From an uncultured Carboxylicivirga sp. (GTDB lineage Bacteria > Bacteroidota > Bacteroidia > Bacteroidales > Marinilabiliaceae): a stretch of DNA of 64,000 bases. The DNA is taken from assembly GCF_963674565.1 (NCBI RefSeq), contig NZ_OY771430.1, forward strand, positions 3,844,001 to 3,908,000, given 5' to 3'. Made by a program: the position numbers and the translations under genes. Positions 33,024 to 42,411 of this stretch are shown here, one piece after another (within the stretch, counting starts at the first letter, position 1; every line of letters starts with the position of its first letter). Under the pieces are notes generated by a model. That model was given only the letters and a program-made list of their open reading frames with translations. It had not been told where the DNA came from and searched no databases.

Positions 33024-33031
33024 TAATTTTG
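33024..33031 (+). promoter_or_regulatory. Candidate -7 element of the small membrane-protein gene
   Basis: TAATTTTG fits TAnnTTTG and lies 40 bases before the start codon at 33072. A -33 TTG is not evident. Confidence 0.35.
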
Positions 33032-33071
33032 TTGATCCTGAAACAGGATAAAATAATCTAAATGATATCTA

Positions 33072-33347
33072 ATGGATTTATTGGTACTGATCTTATTAAG
33101 TAGAAAAATTCGCAAAATAATTAAGGAGAAAGAAGGTCTTAAACCAAATTTCTACGTAATCACTTTACTTCTGCTTTGGTTTTCGATTGGAATGCTTTTT
33201 GTTTTTATTGGCATGAAGTTATTTGGAGAATTAACCTATGCACTATTCTTCGGATTAATTGGTGAAGCCATAGGAGGATACCTTGGTTATAAACTGGCCA
33301 TTAATGCCGAACCGGTTATTCATACTGATAACGATTCTTTATTCTGA
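33072..33347 (+). CDS. Small membrane protein of 91 residues
   Basis: This short protein begins with a hydrophobic stretch (DLLVLILLS) and a basic, helical segment (RKIRKIIKEKE). Two membrane helices follow (FYVITLLLLWFSIGMLFVFIGM and LTYALFFGLIGEAIGGYLGY, the second glycine-rich) and then a polar tail. I do not recognise a family. A good -7 element precedes it and it has its own transcription unit, which supports a real gene. It could be a membrane-associated regulator or a transporter accessory. Confidence 0.6.
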   Translation: MDLLVLILLSRKIRKIIKEKEGLKPNFYVITLLLLWFSIGMLFVFIGMKLFGELTYALFFGLIGEAIGGYLGYKLAINAEPVIHTDNDSLF

Positions 33348-33351
33348 CTTT

Positions 33352-33385
33352 AAAAAAAAGCAGCATCCCGAAATGAGATGCTGCT
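33352..33385 (-). terminator. Terminator of the beta-galactosidase operon
   Basis: AGCAGCATC (33359-33367) pairs with GATGCTGCT (33377-33385). On the minus strand the hairpin is followed by a T8 run, so it ends the leftward GH43-GH43-GH2 transcript. Confidence 0.8.
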
Positions 33386-33405
33386 ATACGTAATTCTATT
33401 TAAAG

Positions 33406-36400
33406 CTATTTTACAATCGGCTTAATCAAGAAGGTAAATTCATAATCCTGATAAGGAATACGATATTGTTTAAGTGGAAGAGCTCTCCAACTGTTTACGC
33501 AACCTAATCCCAATTGCATCTTGTCGATACAGATATTGACAGCTTCCGTTTTTTCAACTTCCGGCATATGGCGTTGATCTTTATCCCAACCATCATCCAA
33601 GGCATCAACTGAATAATGTAAAGCAGAGGCTGAGAATAAATTATCTGATGTAAACTCTAATCCAAAACCAGCTTTATTTACCTGTTTCCAGTAACGGATG
33701 TCACTTTTGGTTCCGGTTTCCTGTGGTCGTATATAAGGATAAGTCTGCTCACAAACCGTTTGATTATACAATCCTACAAACTCTGAATACTTACGGTCAA
33801 CATAATTCTCAACCGGACCACGACCATAATACTCAATCAAATCAAAGTCGGCAGGCATTTGCATTTTCAACCCAAAACGGAACATTTCAGAAACTTCTTC
33901 CTCAGAGTTTGCCTTTAATTTTTGCGTTACTTTAATTGCACCTTCGTTATTGATCACATATTCCAGAACCAACTCAGCTTTAACACCCGGCATTTCGTAT
34001 TTGGCTACTGCTTTTACCAATCCATCTTCCAAAGAGCTATCAAAAGATTTTAAATCCATTTTTGGATGATGCCATGCACGATATTTTTGTTGTAGCTGTG
34101 CTCCATAATCATTATCAGTTGGAGCACGCCAGAAGTTAGGCTTTAACTCGGCCCCATCTTCCAGTAAAGAAGTATTATTTACTTCATATCTACTTAAAAA
34201 CCCTGAATGACGATTAATATCAATACGGAAATTCTCTCCTTTAATGATCAGATAATTGTAATCGTTATCCACTTTTTCAGGAAGGCTGACTTTTTGGTTA
34301 CTTTCCTTTTTATTAGATATAACAACTGCTTTACTTTCCCATTCTTTAACAGTTAACTGTTCCTTAGCCAATGTGTAACCAGCAGATAGCAACTGTTCCG
34401 CTTTTTTAAGCTTATAAGAAACATTTACAAAAAGCTCTTTTGAATTCTTCAGACATTCTGGTATTTCCAAACCTAAATCAATTTGTTCAGTTTTTTGAGG
34501 AGCAACATCCAACTGATTTACAAAACCGGTAGATACCACTTTACCTTCCGAAACTAAATCCCATTGCAAATAAAAGTTAGATAAATCTCGGAAGAAATAT
34601 TCATTGCTAACTTCAATCTTTCCGGCTTTAATATCTACATCTTTTGTCCAGATTGACTGATAAAAATAACCTACCTCGTAAAAATGTGGATTGGGAACAC
34701 GATCCGGACTAATCAAACCATTATTCAAAAAGTTATTATCACTTCCATCATAGGCATTAAAGTCACCCCCATAAGCATATATTTCCTGACCATCTTTATT
34801 TGTCCATCTAATAGACTGATCAACAAAATCCCAGATAAAACCACCCTGATATAATGGATATTTACGAATCAAATCCCAGTATTCTTTGAATCCACCCATT
34901 GAGTTACCCATGGCGTGTGCATATTCGCACTGGATAAGAGGCTTGGTCTGTTCTTTCTGACAATATTCTTCACTTCGCTTATAGTCAAGATACATCGGAC
35001 AGTAAGTATCGGTAAACTCATTGCCATGTCCTTGCTCGTACTGTACTGGACGAGAGGTATCATATCCTTTAATCCATTTGTAGCAAGCCTCAAAATTTGG
35101 TCCGAAACCGGCCTCGTTACCCAACGACCAGATGATTACCGCCGGATGATTGTAATTGCGTTGAACATTGCGTTGATTTCTCTCCAGATGAGCTTTATCG
35201 AATAATGGATTTTTAGCTAAAGTCTGATCACCATAACCCATACCATGTGATTCAACATTGGCTTCGGCAACCATATAAATACCATACTCATCACATAGGC
35301 TATACCACAATTCATCATCAGGATAATGGCAGGTACGAACAGCATTCACATTGAACTTTTTCATCAACTGAATATCTTCGATCATGCGTTCTTTCGAAAC
35401 TACATATCCTCCATCTGGATCCAGCTCATGACGATTCACCCCTTTTATCAATATTGGTTGACCATTTACAAGAAGTTGTGCATTTTTCATCTCCACTTTT
35501 CTGAAGCCCACTTTTAAAGGAATCACCTCCTGAACAGTATTTCCTTTTTTAAGCGTTGCTGTTAATGTATACAAATAAGGCAGCTCAGCCGACCACTTAT
35601 TAGCATCTGCAACTTCTATTGAAGCTGTCTTGTTGCCTGATCCACTTACGCTTTTCTTTGCAACTACATCACCTTTTTTATCTGTTAAAACAAGATCAAC
35701 TGAAGCACCACCAAAAATATCCAGAGATACATCCAGCTTTCCATCGGAGTAATTATTGATCAAATCAGGAGTCACATGAATGTCCTTGATGTAAGTTTTT
35801 TCGCGTGCATACAAATAACAGTCGCGCCCAACGCCAGAGAAACGCCAAAAATCCTGATCTTCAAGATAGCTTCCATCACACCAGCGAAATACCTGAAAAG
35901 CGATCAGATTTTTACCTGGCTTTAAATATTTTGTTAGATCAAACTCAGCAGCCAATTTACTATCCTCACTGTATCCTACATATTTACCATTAACATACAA
36001 TGATATGTTAGATGTTACCGAACCAAAATGAGCTATAATATTTTTGCCGGTCCATCCTTTCGGCAATTCAATTTCTTTACGGTATGTACCTACATGATTA
36101 TTTTCTTCCGGCACTGTTGGTGGATTATTCGCATACTGATTACGCCAAGGATAACCCGCATTTACATATATTGGATCACCATAACCATTCAATTCCCAGT
36201 TACCAGGCACAGGCATTGTACCCCAGCTTTTATCATCATATGTTGTTTTAAAGAAGTCAACCGGACGTAACCAGGCATCTTTTACCCAATTAAATTTCCA
36301 AATGCCATTTAAGCTCATAAAATTGGCAGACATTTCCTTTATGCCTGCATTGGCAGTCTCATCCGACTCATATGCAAAATATGAAGCATGCATAGGTAGA

Positions 36401-36522
36401 CGATTCACCTCATTAACTTTCGGATTTTGCCACAATTCTTTTTGAGCAAATCCAGAAAAGTTCATACAGGCTAAAACAACCAGCATTAATCCTTTTTTCA
36501 TCTTTTTAGTATTAAGGTTCAT
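33406..36522 (-). CDS. lacZ: GH2 beta-galactosidase
   Basis: This protein hydrolyses terminal beta-galactosides in the periplasm. It has a signal peptide (MKKGLMLVVLACMNFSGFAQ), an N-terminal sugar-binding domain (about 60-250, WRFSGVGRDCYLY), an immunoglobulin-like domain and a TIM barrel (about 360-650). The C-terminal beta-gal small-chain domain ends in YEFTFLIKPIVK. Counting from an upstream in-frame ATG at 36549, the acid/base Glu is residue 479 (WSLGNEAG) and the nucleophile Glu is 542 (QCEYAHAMGNS). I chose the ATG at 36522 because it follows the upstream stop and begins the signal peptide cleanly. It is third in the leftward operon with two GH43 genes. Size and domains are those of full-length LacZ. 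Confidence 0.92.
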   Translation of the reverse strand: MNLNTKKMKKGLMLVVLACMNFSGFAQKELWQNPKVNEVNRLPMHASYFAYESDETANAGIKEMSANFMSLNGIWKFNWVKDAWLRPVDFFKTTYDDKSWGTMPVPGNWELNGYGDPIYVNAGYPWRNQYANNPPTVPEENNHVGTYRKEIELPKGWTGKNIIAHFGSVTSNISLYVNGKYVGYSEDSKLAAEFDLTKYLKPGKNLIAFQVFRWCDGSYLEDQDFWRFSGVGRDCYLYAREKTYIKDIHVTPDLINNYSDGKLDVSLDIFGGASVDLVLTDKKGDVVAKKSVSGSGNKTASIEVADANKWSAELPYLYTLTATLKKGNTVQEVIPLKVGFRKVEMKNAQLLVNGQPILIKGVNRHELDPDGGYVVSKERMIEDIQLMKKFNVNAVRTCHYPDDELWYSLCDEYGIYMVAEANVESHGMGYGDQTLAKNPLFDKAHLERNQRNVQRNYNHPAVIIWSLGNEAGFGPNFEACYKWIKGYDTSRPVQYEQGHGNEFTDTYCPMYLDYKRSEEYCQKEQTKPLIQCEYAHAMGNSMGGFKEYWDLIRKYPLYQGGFIWDFVDQSIRWTNKDGQEIYAYGGDFNAYDGSDNNFLNNGLISPDRVPNPHFYEVGYFYQSIWTKDVDIKAGKIEVSNEYFFRDLSNFYLQWDLVSEGKVVSTGFVNQLDVAPQKTEQIDLGLEIPECLKNSKELFVNVSYKLKKAEQLLSAGYTLAKEQLTVKEWESKAVVISNKKESNQKVSLPEKVDNDYNYLIIKGENFRIDINRHSGFLSRYEVNNTSLLEDGAELKPNFWRAPTDNDYGAQLQQKYRAWHHPKMDLKSFDSSLEDGLVKAVAKYEMPGVKAELVLEYVINNEGAIKVTQKLKANSEEEVSEMFRFGLKMQMPADFDLIEYYGRGPVENYVDRKYSEFVGLYNQTVCEQTYPYIRPQETGTKSDIRYWKQVNKAGFGLEFTSDNLFSASALHYSVDALDDGWDKDQRHMPEVEKTEAVNICIDKMQLGLGCVNSWRALPLKQYRIPYQDYEFTFLIKPIVK

Positions 36523-36535
36523 TCTTTTTTCATAA

Positions 36536-37513
36536 TTATTTAACTGCATTAACCCCTTCTGTGGTCATCACAATCCTCTTAATGGTACCGTCCTCATTAT
36601 AATAAAGCTTGTCGACACATACCGAACGGCTATAACTACTACCATCCGTTTGAATTCCTCCATTGTGATAGATAAAATACCATTCACCTTTGAATTCCAC
36701 TATTGATTGATGATTCGTATTACTGTTACCGGCTATTTCATTTAATATTCCCTTGTATTCATATGGACCTTCAATATTATCGGCCATAGCATAGGCTATT
36801 TTTTCAGGAAATCCGGTAGCATAGCTTAAGTAGTACTTGCCATTGTATTTATGTACCCAAGGAGCTTCGGTAAATTCCAATCCTTCAAAATCAATTTTCT
36901 TAACGGGTCCATCCAGTTCAATCATATTATCCTTAAGTTTGGCGTAATAGCAAACGCCATTACCCCAGAATAACCAAGCCTGGCCATCATCATCGATAAA
37001 AGCAGCTGGATCAATGCATGTCCAGGAGTGAGTTGAAGCAAAACAATCAGAACGCTTTACCAGTTGAGTGCCCAACACATCTTTATAAGGTCCTTCAAGA
37101 CGATCAGCAACTGCCACCCCAATCCCTGATGTGTTTGTACTTATATACCAGTAATATTTTCCGTCTTTTTTAACTGTATGAGCAGCATATGCCTGACCTC
37201 TTTCATCCCATGAAAAGTCTTTTGCTCTTAACGGTGTAGGATATTCTGTCCAGTTCTTTAAATCGGTTGTGGAAAAAACACACCAATCTTTCAGGTTATA
37301 GCCTTTTTGTCCACCTTGAAAATCATGACCTGTAAACAACCAAAGGGTATCGCCCAAAACTAAGGCAGCCGGATCTGCAGTATATTTATGTGTAAAAATT
37401 GGATTCCCACTTGTAGCAAAGTGATAGATACTATCTAACTCATCTTGCGCATTAACAGCCGATATTGCACAAAATGCAAATGCCGATAAAAGTACTTTAT
37501 TCCAAATTGTCAT
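36536..37513 (-). CDS. GH43 family glycoside hydrolase
   Basis: This 325-residue secreted enzyme has a signal peptide (about 1-22, ending VNAQ) and a five-bladed GH43 propeller. The catalytic triad is visible: Asp47 (YTADPAA, general base), Asp168 (CIDPAAF, pKa modulator) and Glu216 (FTEAPWV, general acid). GH43 enzymes act on arabinosides, xylosides or beta-1,3-galactans. With a beta-galactosidase in the same operon and a SusC/D pair opposite, an arabinogalactan- or galactan-type substrate is plausible. The subfamily cannot be fixed from sequence reading alone. It lies 11 bases after the next GH43 gene. Confidence 0.85.
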   Translation of the reverse strand: MTIWNKVLLSAFAFCAISAVNAQDELDSIYHFATSGNPIFTHKYTADPAALVLGDTLWLFTGHDFQGGQKGYNLKDWCVFSTTDLKNWTEYPTPLRAKDFSWDERGQAYAAHTVKKDGKYYWYISTNTSGIGVAVADRLEGPYKDVLGTQLVKRSDCFASTHSWTCIDPAAFIDDDGQAWLFWGNGVCYYAKLKDNMIELDGPVKKIDFEGLEFTEAPWVHKYNGKYYLSYATGFPEKIAYAMADNIEGPYEYKGILNEIAGNSNTNHQSIVEFKGEWYFIYHNGGIQTDGSSYSRSVCVDKLYYNEDGTIKRIVMTTEGVNAVK

Positions 37514-37524
37514 TAGTAAATTAT

Positions 37525-38553
37525 TTAGTTAGTTATTTCCTGTTTATTACCCCACTTTTCATTTAACCGGTATAATTCCTTCTTTGTAATTCCAATTACA
37601 GAACCGTGCCGCGGGAAAAAATTCTTAGTAAAAGACTCTGGTTCAGTAGTAAATTTATATAAATCCGTACTTCTCTGAAATTCATATTTTCCACTACTAT
37701 ATAAATCATACATTAATATATACTCATCTGAATTATTGTATTTAAAAACAGATGAACCTTCAACTACAATTGAACTATCAGCATAAGCATCCAGATAAGT
37801 GAAGTCTTCAGCCCATGGACCCTTTAAAGATTTACTGGTAGCCTGCCGAATTCCATTCTTAAATTCAATACCTCTTTCGTCTTTTGTATTGCCTTTAAAA
37901 AACATATGATACATGCCATCTTTGTATATGATATCTCCATCAATGGCACCATATTTCGGACTAAACATTAGGCTTGGTTCGTTTTCAAATCCTGAAAAAT
38001 CATCATTTGCATACGCACAATAAAAATCCAGATTCAGATCATCATTAAATCGTACGGTAAAGTAGATTAGATATTTTCCCTTTTCTGAATCGAAAATTGT
38101 TTGCGGTGCCCAAACCCATTTTACATTCCCGAATTTTTCAGGATATGACTCTTTTAAATCAATGAATGAATGTTCCCAATCTGTCAGATTTTTTGAATGA
38201 AGTAAAACTATTCCCGGATTATGATCCCAACCATTTTTAAAAGTAAACATATCTGTGGCTACCACATAGAAGGATTTACCATCGTCGCCTCTTAAAATAT
38301 GAGGATCTCGTATCCCTCCGGTCAAAGAAATTTCAGCAGAAGAAAGTATTGGTTTATTTTCATTAAGCGCAATCCAGTCTATTGCATCATTACTGATTGC
38401 AAACCTCAATTGTTCTCTTTCCTTAGGTTCACCGGTTCCTTCGAAATATGCAAATAGATATGCTTCGTATCTGTTTTCATCAACTGCTATTGAACAACTA
38501 TTAATTAGAAGCACGATGAGAATAAATAACAAAAAAGTATGCGTTTTCATCAT
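37525..38553 (-). CDS. GH43-like lipoprotein glycosidase
   Basis: This 342-residue protein has a lipobox at LLINSC (Cys20) and so is membrane-anchored, probably at the outer membrane. GH43 signatures are present: Asp83 (GGIRDPHILRG), Asp205/Asp207 (GAIDGDIIYKDG) and Glu265 (VVEGSSVFKY), with WVWAPQ near 146-151 as in the fold's second blade. It differs clearly from the GH43 enzyme next to it, so the two should have different linkages as targets. It is first in the leftward operon, behind a promoter region with a palindrome. Confidence 0.78.
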   Translation of the reverse strand: MMKTHTFLLFILIVLLINSCSIAVDENRYEAYLFAYFEGTGEPKEREQLRFAISNDAIDWIALNENKPILSSAEISLTGGIRDPHILRGDDGKSFYVVATDMFTFKNGWDHNPGIVLLHSKNLTDWEHSFIDLKESYPEKFGNVKWVWAPQTIFDSEKGKYLIYFTVRFNDDLNLDFYCAYANDDFSGFENEPSLMFSPKYGAIDGDIIYKDGMYHMFFKGNTKDERGIEFKNGIRQATSKSLKGPWAEDFTYLDAYADSSIVVEGSSVFKYNNSDEYILMYDLYSSGKYEFQRSTDLYKFTTEPESFTKNFFPRHGSVIGITKKELYRLNEKWGNKQEITN

Positions 38554-38568
38554 TAGTATACTGATTTA

Positions 38569-38584
38569 CATCTTTACAAAGATG
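38569..38584 (-). promoter_or_regulatory. Palindrome over the -7 region of the GH43/GH2 operon
   Basis: CATCTTT-AC-AAAGATG is a perfect 7-bp inverted repeat. On the minus strand it contains CATCTTTG, one base off the -7 consensus, about 20 bases before the start codon. It could be an operator placed on the promoter. Confidence 0.4.
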
Positions 38585-39273
38585 GTAAACATATGAATGT
38601 TGGTCTTTAAATTTTTTAACTTTAAATACCACTTTTTTTAAAGTTACTACTAAAATGCAGATGACATTCACTAAAATTAATCTGTCCATCTAAATTGACG
38701 AATTATCCATGTTTCAAATCCAGTCTTTACTATTTATAATTCCCTTAAGTGATATCTTCTCTTTAATTCATTATTTTTTTGCAATCATTAAAAACATATA
38801 TAGTTTTACAACTCTTTGAATAAAGACTGAAATTAAGATGTATCGCCTGGATACATTATTCAATTTTTAACATTTTGAACATTCAAAGTATACATTTAAT
38901 ACACCTCAATACTATTCACAACCCTTTACTTTACAGCCAAAACACAAGTACTATCAATTAACCTAACGGTTTATGCACAAAACACATGTGTATAATTTTG
39001 TTAATTTTTAATTAAATAATACAAAGAAAGGATAAAATAGTATTAGTCCATTATTGGATGATGCCGTACTTTTGTTTTTACTAAGTGTACTATAAACACT
39101 GTGGTTTATTAACAATGTTATTTGTCGTATTTTATGTTTGATTTACAGTCTTTTAAAATATTTCTAACAAAATGTACATCATACAAATAGTATAATTTTT
39201 TAATGTATAATCTTAAAATGAAGTAAAAAAAAGAAAATCTTAAAACTTCCTTAAATAACTTAAGTTTAAGTAT
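38585..39273. other. Long intergenic region between the two arms of the PUL
   Basis: About 690 bases hold no gene. Rightward matches to TAnnTTTG are TACTTTTG (39067-39074) and TATGTTTG (39133-39140), which would give leaders of 130-200 bases for susC. Just before the susC start, CTTAAA and TTTAAG (39250-39270) surround the palindrome AACTTAAGTT and could fold over the start region. No sigma/anti-sigma genes or other regulator lie here. Confidence 0.4.
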
Positions 39274-42200
39274 ATGAAAAAAAGAGTCTTATTTCTAATT
39301 ATTGGCCTGTGTATGGGTATAGCCTCATATGCACAGGTAAGTGTAACCGGTAAAGTAACGGATACACAAGGTGCTCCAATTCCGGGAGCAACAGTATCTG
39401 AGAAAGGTACCAGTAATGGAATAATTACCGATATTGATGGTAATTACTCCTTAACTGTATCAGGCAACGAATCTGTAGTAGTGTTTTCTTTTATTGGAAT
39501 GAAAACACAGGAAATTGTTGTTGGTAGCCAAACTACTTTAAACATTGTTCTTCAGGAAGAATTAACTGACCTGGATGAAGTTGTTGTTATTGGTTATGGT
39601 GTTCAGAAGAAAAAGCTGACAACAGGTGCCAACCTTTCTGTTGATGGTGAAGATCTACAAAAAATGAACACAGTGTCTGCATTAGGAGCTATGCAAAGTC
39701 AGGCACCTGGTGTTAACATCACGCAAAGTTCGGGTATGCCGGGTGAAGGATTTAAAGTTAACATTCGTGGTTTAGGTACCACAGGTAATGCTTCTCCTTT
39801 ATATGTTATTGATGGCGTTGCCGGAGGTGACATCAACAGCTTAAACCCAGCTGACATCGAATCAGTTGATGTATTAAAAGATGCTGCTTCTGCTGCCATT
39901 TATGGAGCACGTGCTGCTAATGGTGTTATTCTTGTTTCTACCAAAAAAGGTAAAAAAGGTAAAGTCTTGGTTTCGTATGATGGATATTATGGTGTTCAGA
40001 ATGCTGTTAAACTGCCAAGTTTATTAAATGCAAGCGAATACATGACCATTATCGATGAAATTACCTTTAATGAAGAGGCTGCTGCTTACCAGTGGGAAAA
40101 TATGTCTGGTATTTATGAAAATATCCAGAATGGTTGGGAAGGAACAAACTGGTTAAAGGAAATTTATAATGATAATGCTGCTACTCAAAACCATGCAATC
40201 AACCTTAGTGGTGGTACTGATATGTCAACCTATTCTATGGGATTTTCATACACCAGTCAGGAAGGTATCTTCGGTTCACCCGTAGAACCAAACTTTGAAA
40301 GATACACTGTACGACTTAACTCCGATCATGTATTATACAATAATGGTTCATTTGATGTATTTAAGGTTGGTCAAACCCTTAACTACAACTACAATGAGAA
40401 AAAAGGTATTGGTATTGGTAATATCTATTGGAATGATATACACAATATGTTGGTAGCAAATCCATTAATGCCTGTTTACGGAAGTGATGGAGATTATTAC
40501 AACACTGACGATGCCATTGCTGATAACATGACCAATGTATTTCAGGCATTTGGAAGTAACCCTGTGGCAGATATGATCTATAACAGAGGTAATAATCTTT
40601 CTAAAAATTATTCATTAAATACCAGCGCTTATTTGGAAATCCAACCTATTGCAGGTTTGACTTTCCGTAGCCGTTTTGGATATCAGATGAGCGCCAGCAG
40701 TTACCGTTCGTATGTACCGGTATATAACCTTTCTCAAACAAATTTTAAAACTGTTGACGCAGTTACACAAAGTATGAGTGCTGGTTACAGATGGACACTT
40801 GACAATACCCTTTCTTACATTAAGAGAATCAATGAGCATACTATTGACGCTGTAATTGGTCAATCTGTAGAAAAATCAGGAATGGGTGAAAGTGTAAGCT
40901 TAACAAACGTGAGCAATGCCTTTAGTGATTTTGAACATGCATGGATTGACAATACTGATGGAGATGATGCAGCACTAATGACACTTTCCGGATCACCATG
41001 GGGAGTAGGTGGTATAGCATCTTTCTTTGGTCGTGTTAACTACAACTACAAGGAAACTTATATGTTATCTTTGGTGATGAGAGCTGATGGTTCTTCAAAC
41101 TTTGCCAGAGGTAAGCGCTGGGGATATTTCCCTTCTGTATCTGCAGGATGGGTAATAACCAATGAATCATTTATGAGTGGTACAGAATCGTGGTTAGATT
41201 TCTTAAAATTAAGAGCCAGCTGGGGACAAAACGGTAATTGTAGCATTCCTAACTGGAACTATTTAGCAACCATTGCTTTTGACGAAACAACCAAATACTC
41301 ATTTGGTAATACAAAAACTTCTCAAAGTTCAGGAGCTTATGCTGATATTCTTCCTAATCCAGATGTAACCTGGGAAACATCTGAACAATTAGACCTTGGT
41401 TTGGATGCCCGTTTTATCAATTCTCGCTTAGGAGTTGCTTTTGATTGGTATATTAAATCAACTAAAGACTGGTTAGTAAGAGCTCCAATCCTTGCTTCAT
41501 ATGGAACAGGTGCTCCATATATTAACGGAGGTGATGTTGAAAACCGAGGAGTTGAATTGGCATTAAACTGGAATGATAATATTGGTGAATTCAGATATGG
41601 AGTTAACTTCAACATTGCTAAAAACAAAAATGAAGTAACTAAAATTGCCAACTCAGAACAAATTATTCATGGTGAATCAAATGTACTTAGTCAGGGAACA
41701 ACTGAAATGTACCGAGCTCAGGTAGGCTATGCAATGGGTTACTTCTGGGGATACAAAACAGCAGGTGTTTTCCAGAACCAGGAACAAATTAATAATGCAG
41801 GTCCAACCTTGCAAACTGATCCTCAACCTGGAGATTTGATTTTTGTTGATACAAATGGTGACGGTGTAATTGATGAAAATGATAAAACTGACATCGGTAA
41901 CCCTCATCCAGACTTCCGATTAGGATTCAGTGTTAATTTTGCCTATAAAGGATTTGACTTTTCTGTAACAACAAACGGTGCCTTCGGACATCAAATCGCT
42001 AAGTCATATCGTTCTTTTGCTGACTCATACGAGCAAAACTACACTACCGAAATATTTGGAAGATGGCATGGTGAAGGAACATCTAATAAATTACCTCGTT
42101 TAACTGCAGGTAGTAACCAAAACTGGCAACAGATTTCAGACATTTACATTGAAGATGCAGATTATCTGAAGATTCAGAATATTTCTTTGGGTTACGACTT

Positions 42201-42399
42201 CAAGAAACTAATCCCATCTATGCCAATGTCAAAAGCACGCCTATACTTTGCAGCTCAAAACTTATATACTTTCACAAAATACTCTGGAATGGATCCTGAA
42301 GTTGGATATGGCGTGGATGATAGTTGGGCATCTGGTATTGATTTAGGATTCTATCCAAGTGCAAGAACTTATATGGTAGGTGTTAATATTAATTTTTAA
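39274..42399 (+). CDS. SusC-like TonB-linked outer-membrane transporter
   Basis: This 1041-residue glycan importer has a signal peptide (ending ASYAQ) and a CarboxypepD_reg domain (about 23-100, VTGKVTDTQGAPIPGATV). A TonB-box-like segment follows (DEVVVIGYGVQKKK), then a plug with the SusC signatures SPLYVIDG and SVDVLKDAASAAIYGARAANGVI, and a barrel ending in YMVGVNINF. It acts with the SusD lipoprotein 12 bases downstream to bind and take up oligosaccharides. No N-terminal STN domain is present, so control by an anti-sigma factor is unlikely. Confidence 0.95.
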   Translation: MKKRVLFLIIGLCMGIASYAQVSVTGKVTDTQGAPIPGATVSEKGTSNGIITDIDGNYSLTVSGNESVVVFSFIGMKTQEIVVGSQTTLNIVLQEELTDLDEVVVIGYGVQKKKLTTGANLSVDGEDLQKMNTVSALGAMQSQAPGVNITQSSGMPGEGFKVNIRGLGTTGNASPLYVIDGVAGGDINSLNPADIESVDVLKDAASAAIYGARAANGVILVSTKKGKKGKVLVSYDGYYGVQNAVKLPSLLNASEYMTIIDEITFNEEAAAYQWENMSGIYENIQNGWEGTNWLKEIYNDNAATQNHAINLSGGTDMSTYSMGFSYTSQEGIFGSPVEPNFERYTVRLNSDHVLYNNGSFDVFKVGQTLNYNYNEKKGIGIGNIYWNDIHNMLVANPLMPVYGSDGDYYNTDDAIADNMTNVFQAFGSNPVADMIYNRGNNLSKNYSLNTSAYLEIQPIAGLTFRSRFGYQMSASSYRSYVPVYNLSQTNFKTVDAVTQSMSAGYRWTLDNTLSYIKRINEHTIDAVIGQSVEKSGMGESVSLTNVSNAFSDFEHAWIDNTDGDDAALMTLSGSPWGVGGIASFFGRVNYNYKETYMLSLVMRADGSSNFARGKRWGYFPSVSAGWVITNESFMSGTESWLDFLKLRASWGQNGNCSIPNWNYLATIAFDETTKYSFGNTKTSQSSGAYADILPNPDVTWETSEQLDLGLDARFINSRLGVAFDWYIKSTKDWLVRAPILASYGTGAPYINGGDVENRGVELALNWNDNIGEFRYGVNFNIAKNKNEVTKIANSEQIIHGESNVLSQGTTEMYRAQVGYAMGYFWGYKTAGVFQNQEQINNAGPTLQTDPQPGDLIFVDTNGDGVIDENDKTDIGNPHPDFRLGFSVNFAYKGFDFSVTTNGAFGHQIAKSYRSFADSYEQNYTTEIFGRWHGEGTSNKLPRLTAGSNQNWQQISDIYIEDADYLKIQNISLGYDFKKLIPSMPMSKARLYFAAQNLYTFTKYSGMDPEVGYGVDDSWASGIDLGFYPSARTYMVGVNINF

Positions 42400-42411
42400 T
42401 GAATTAATGCA

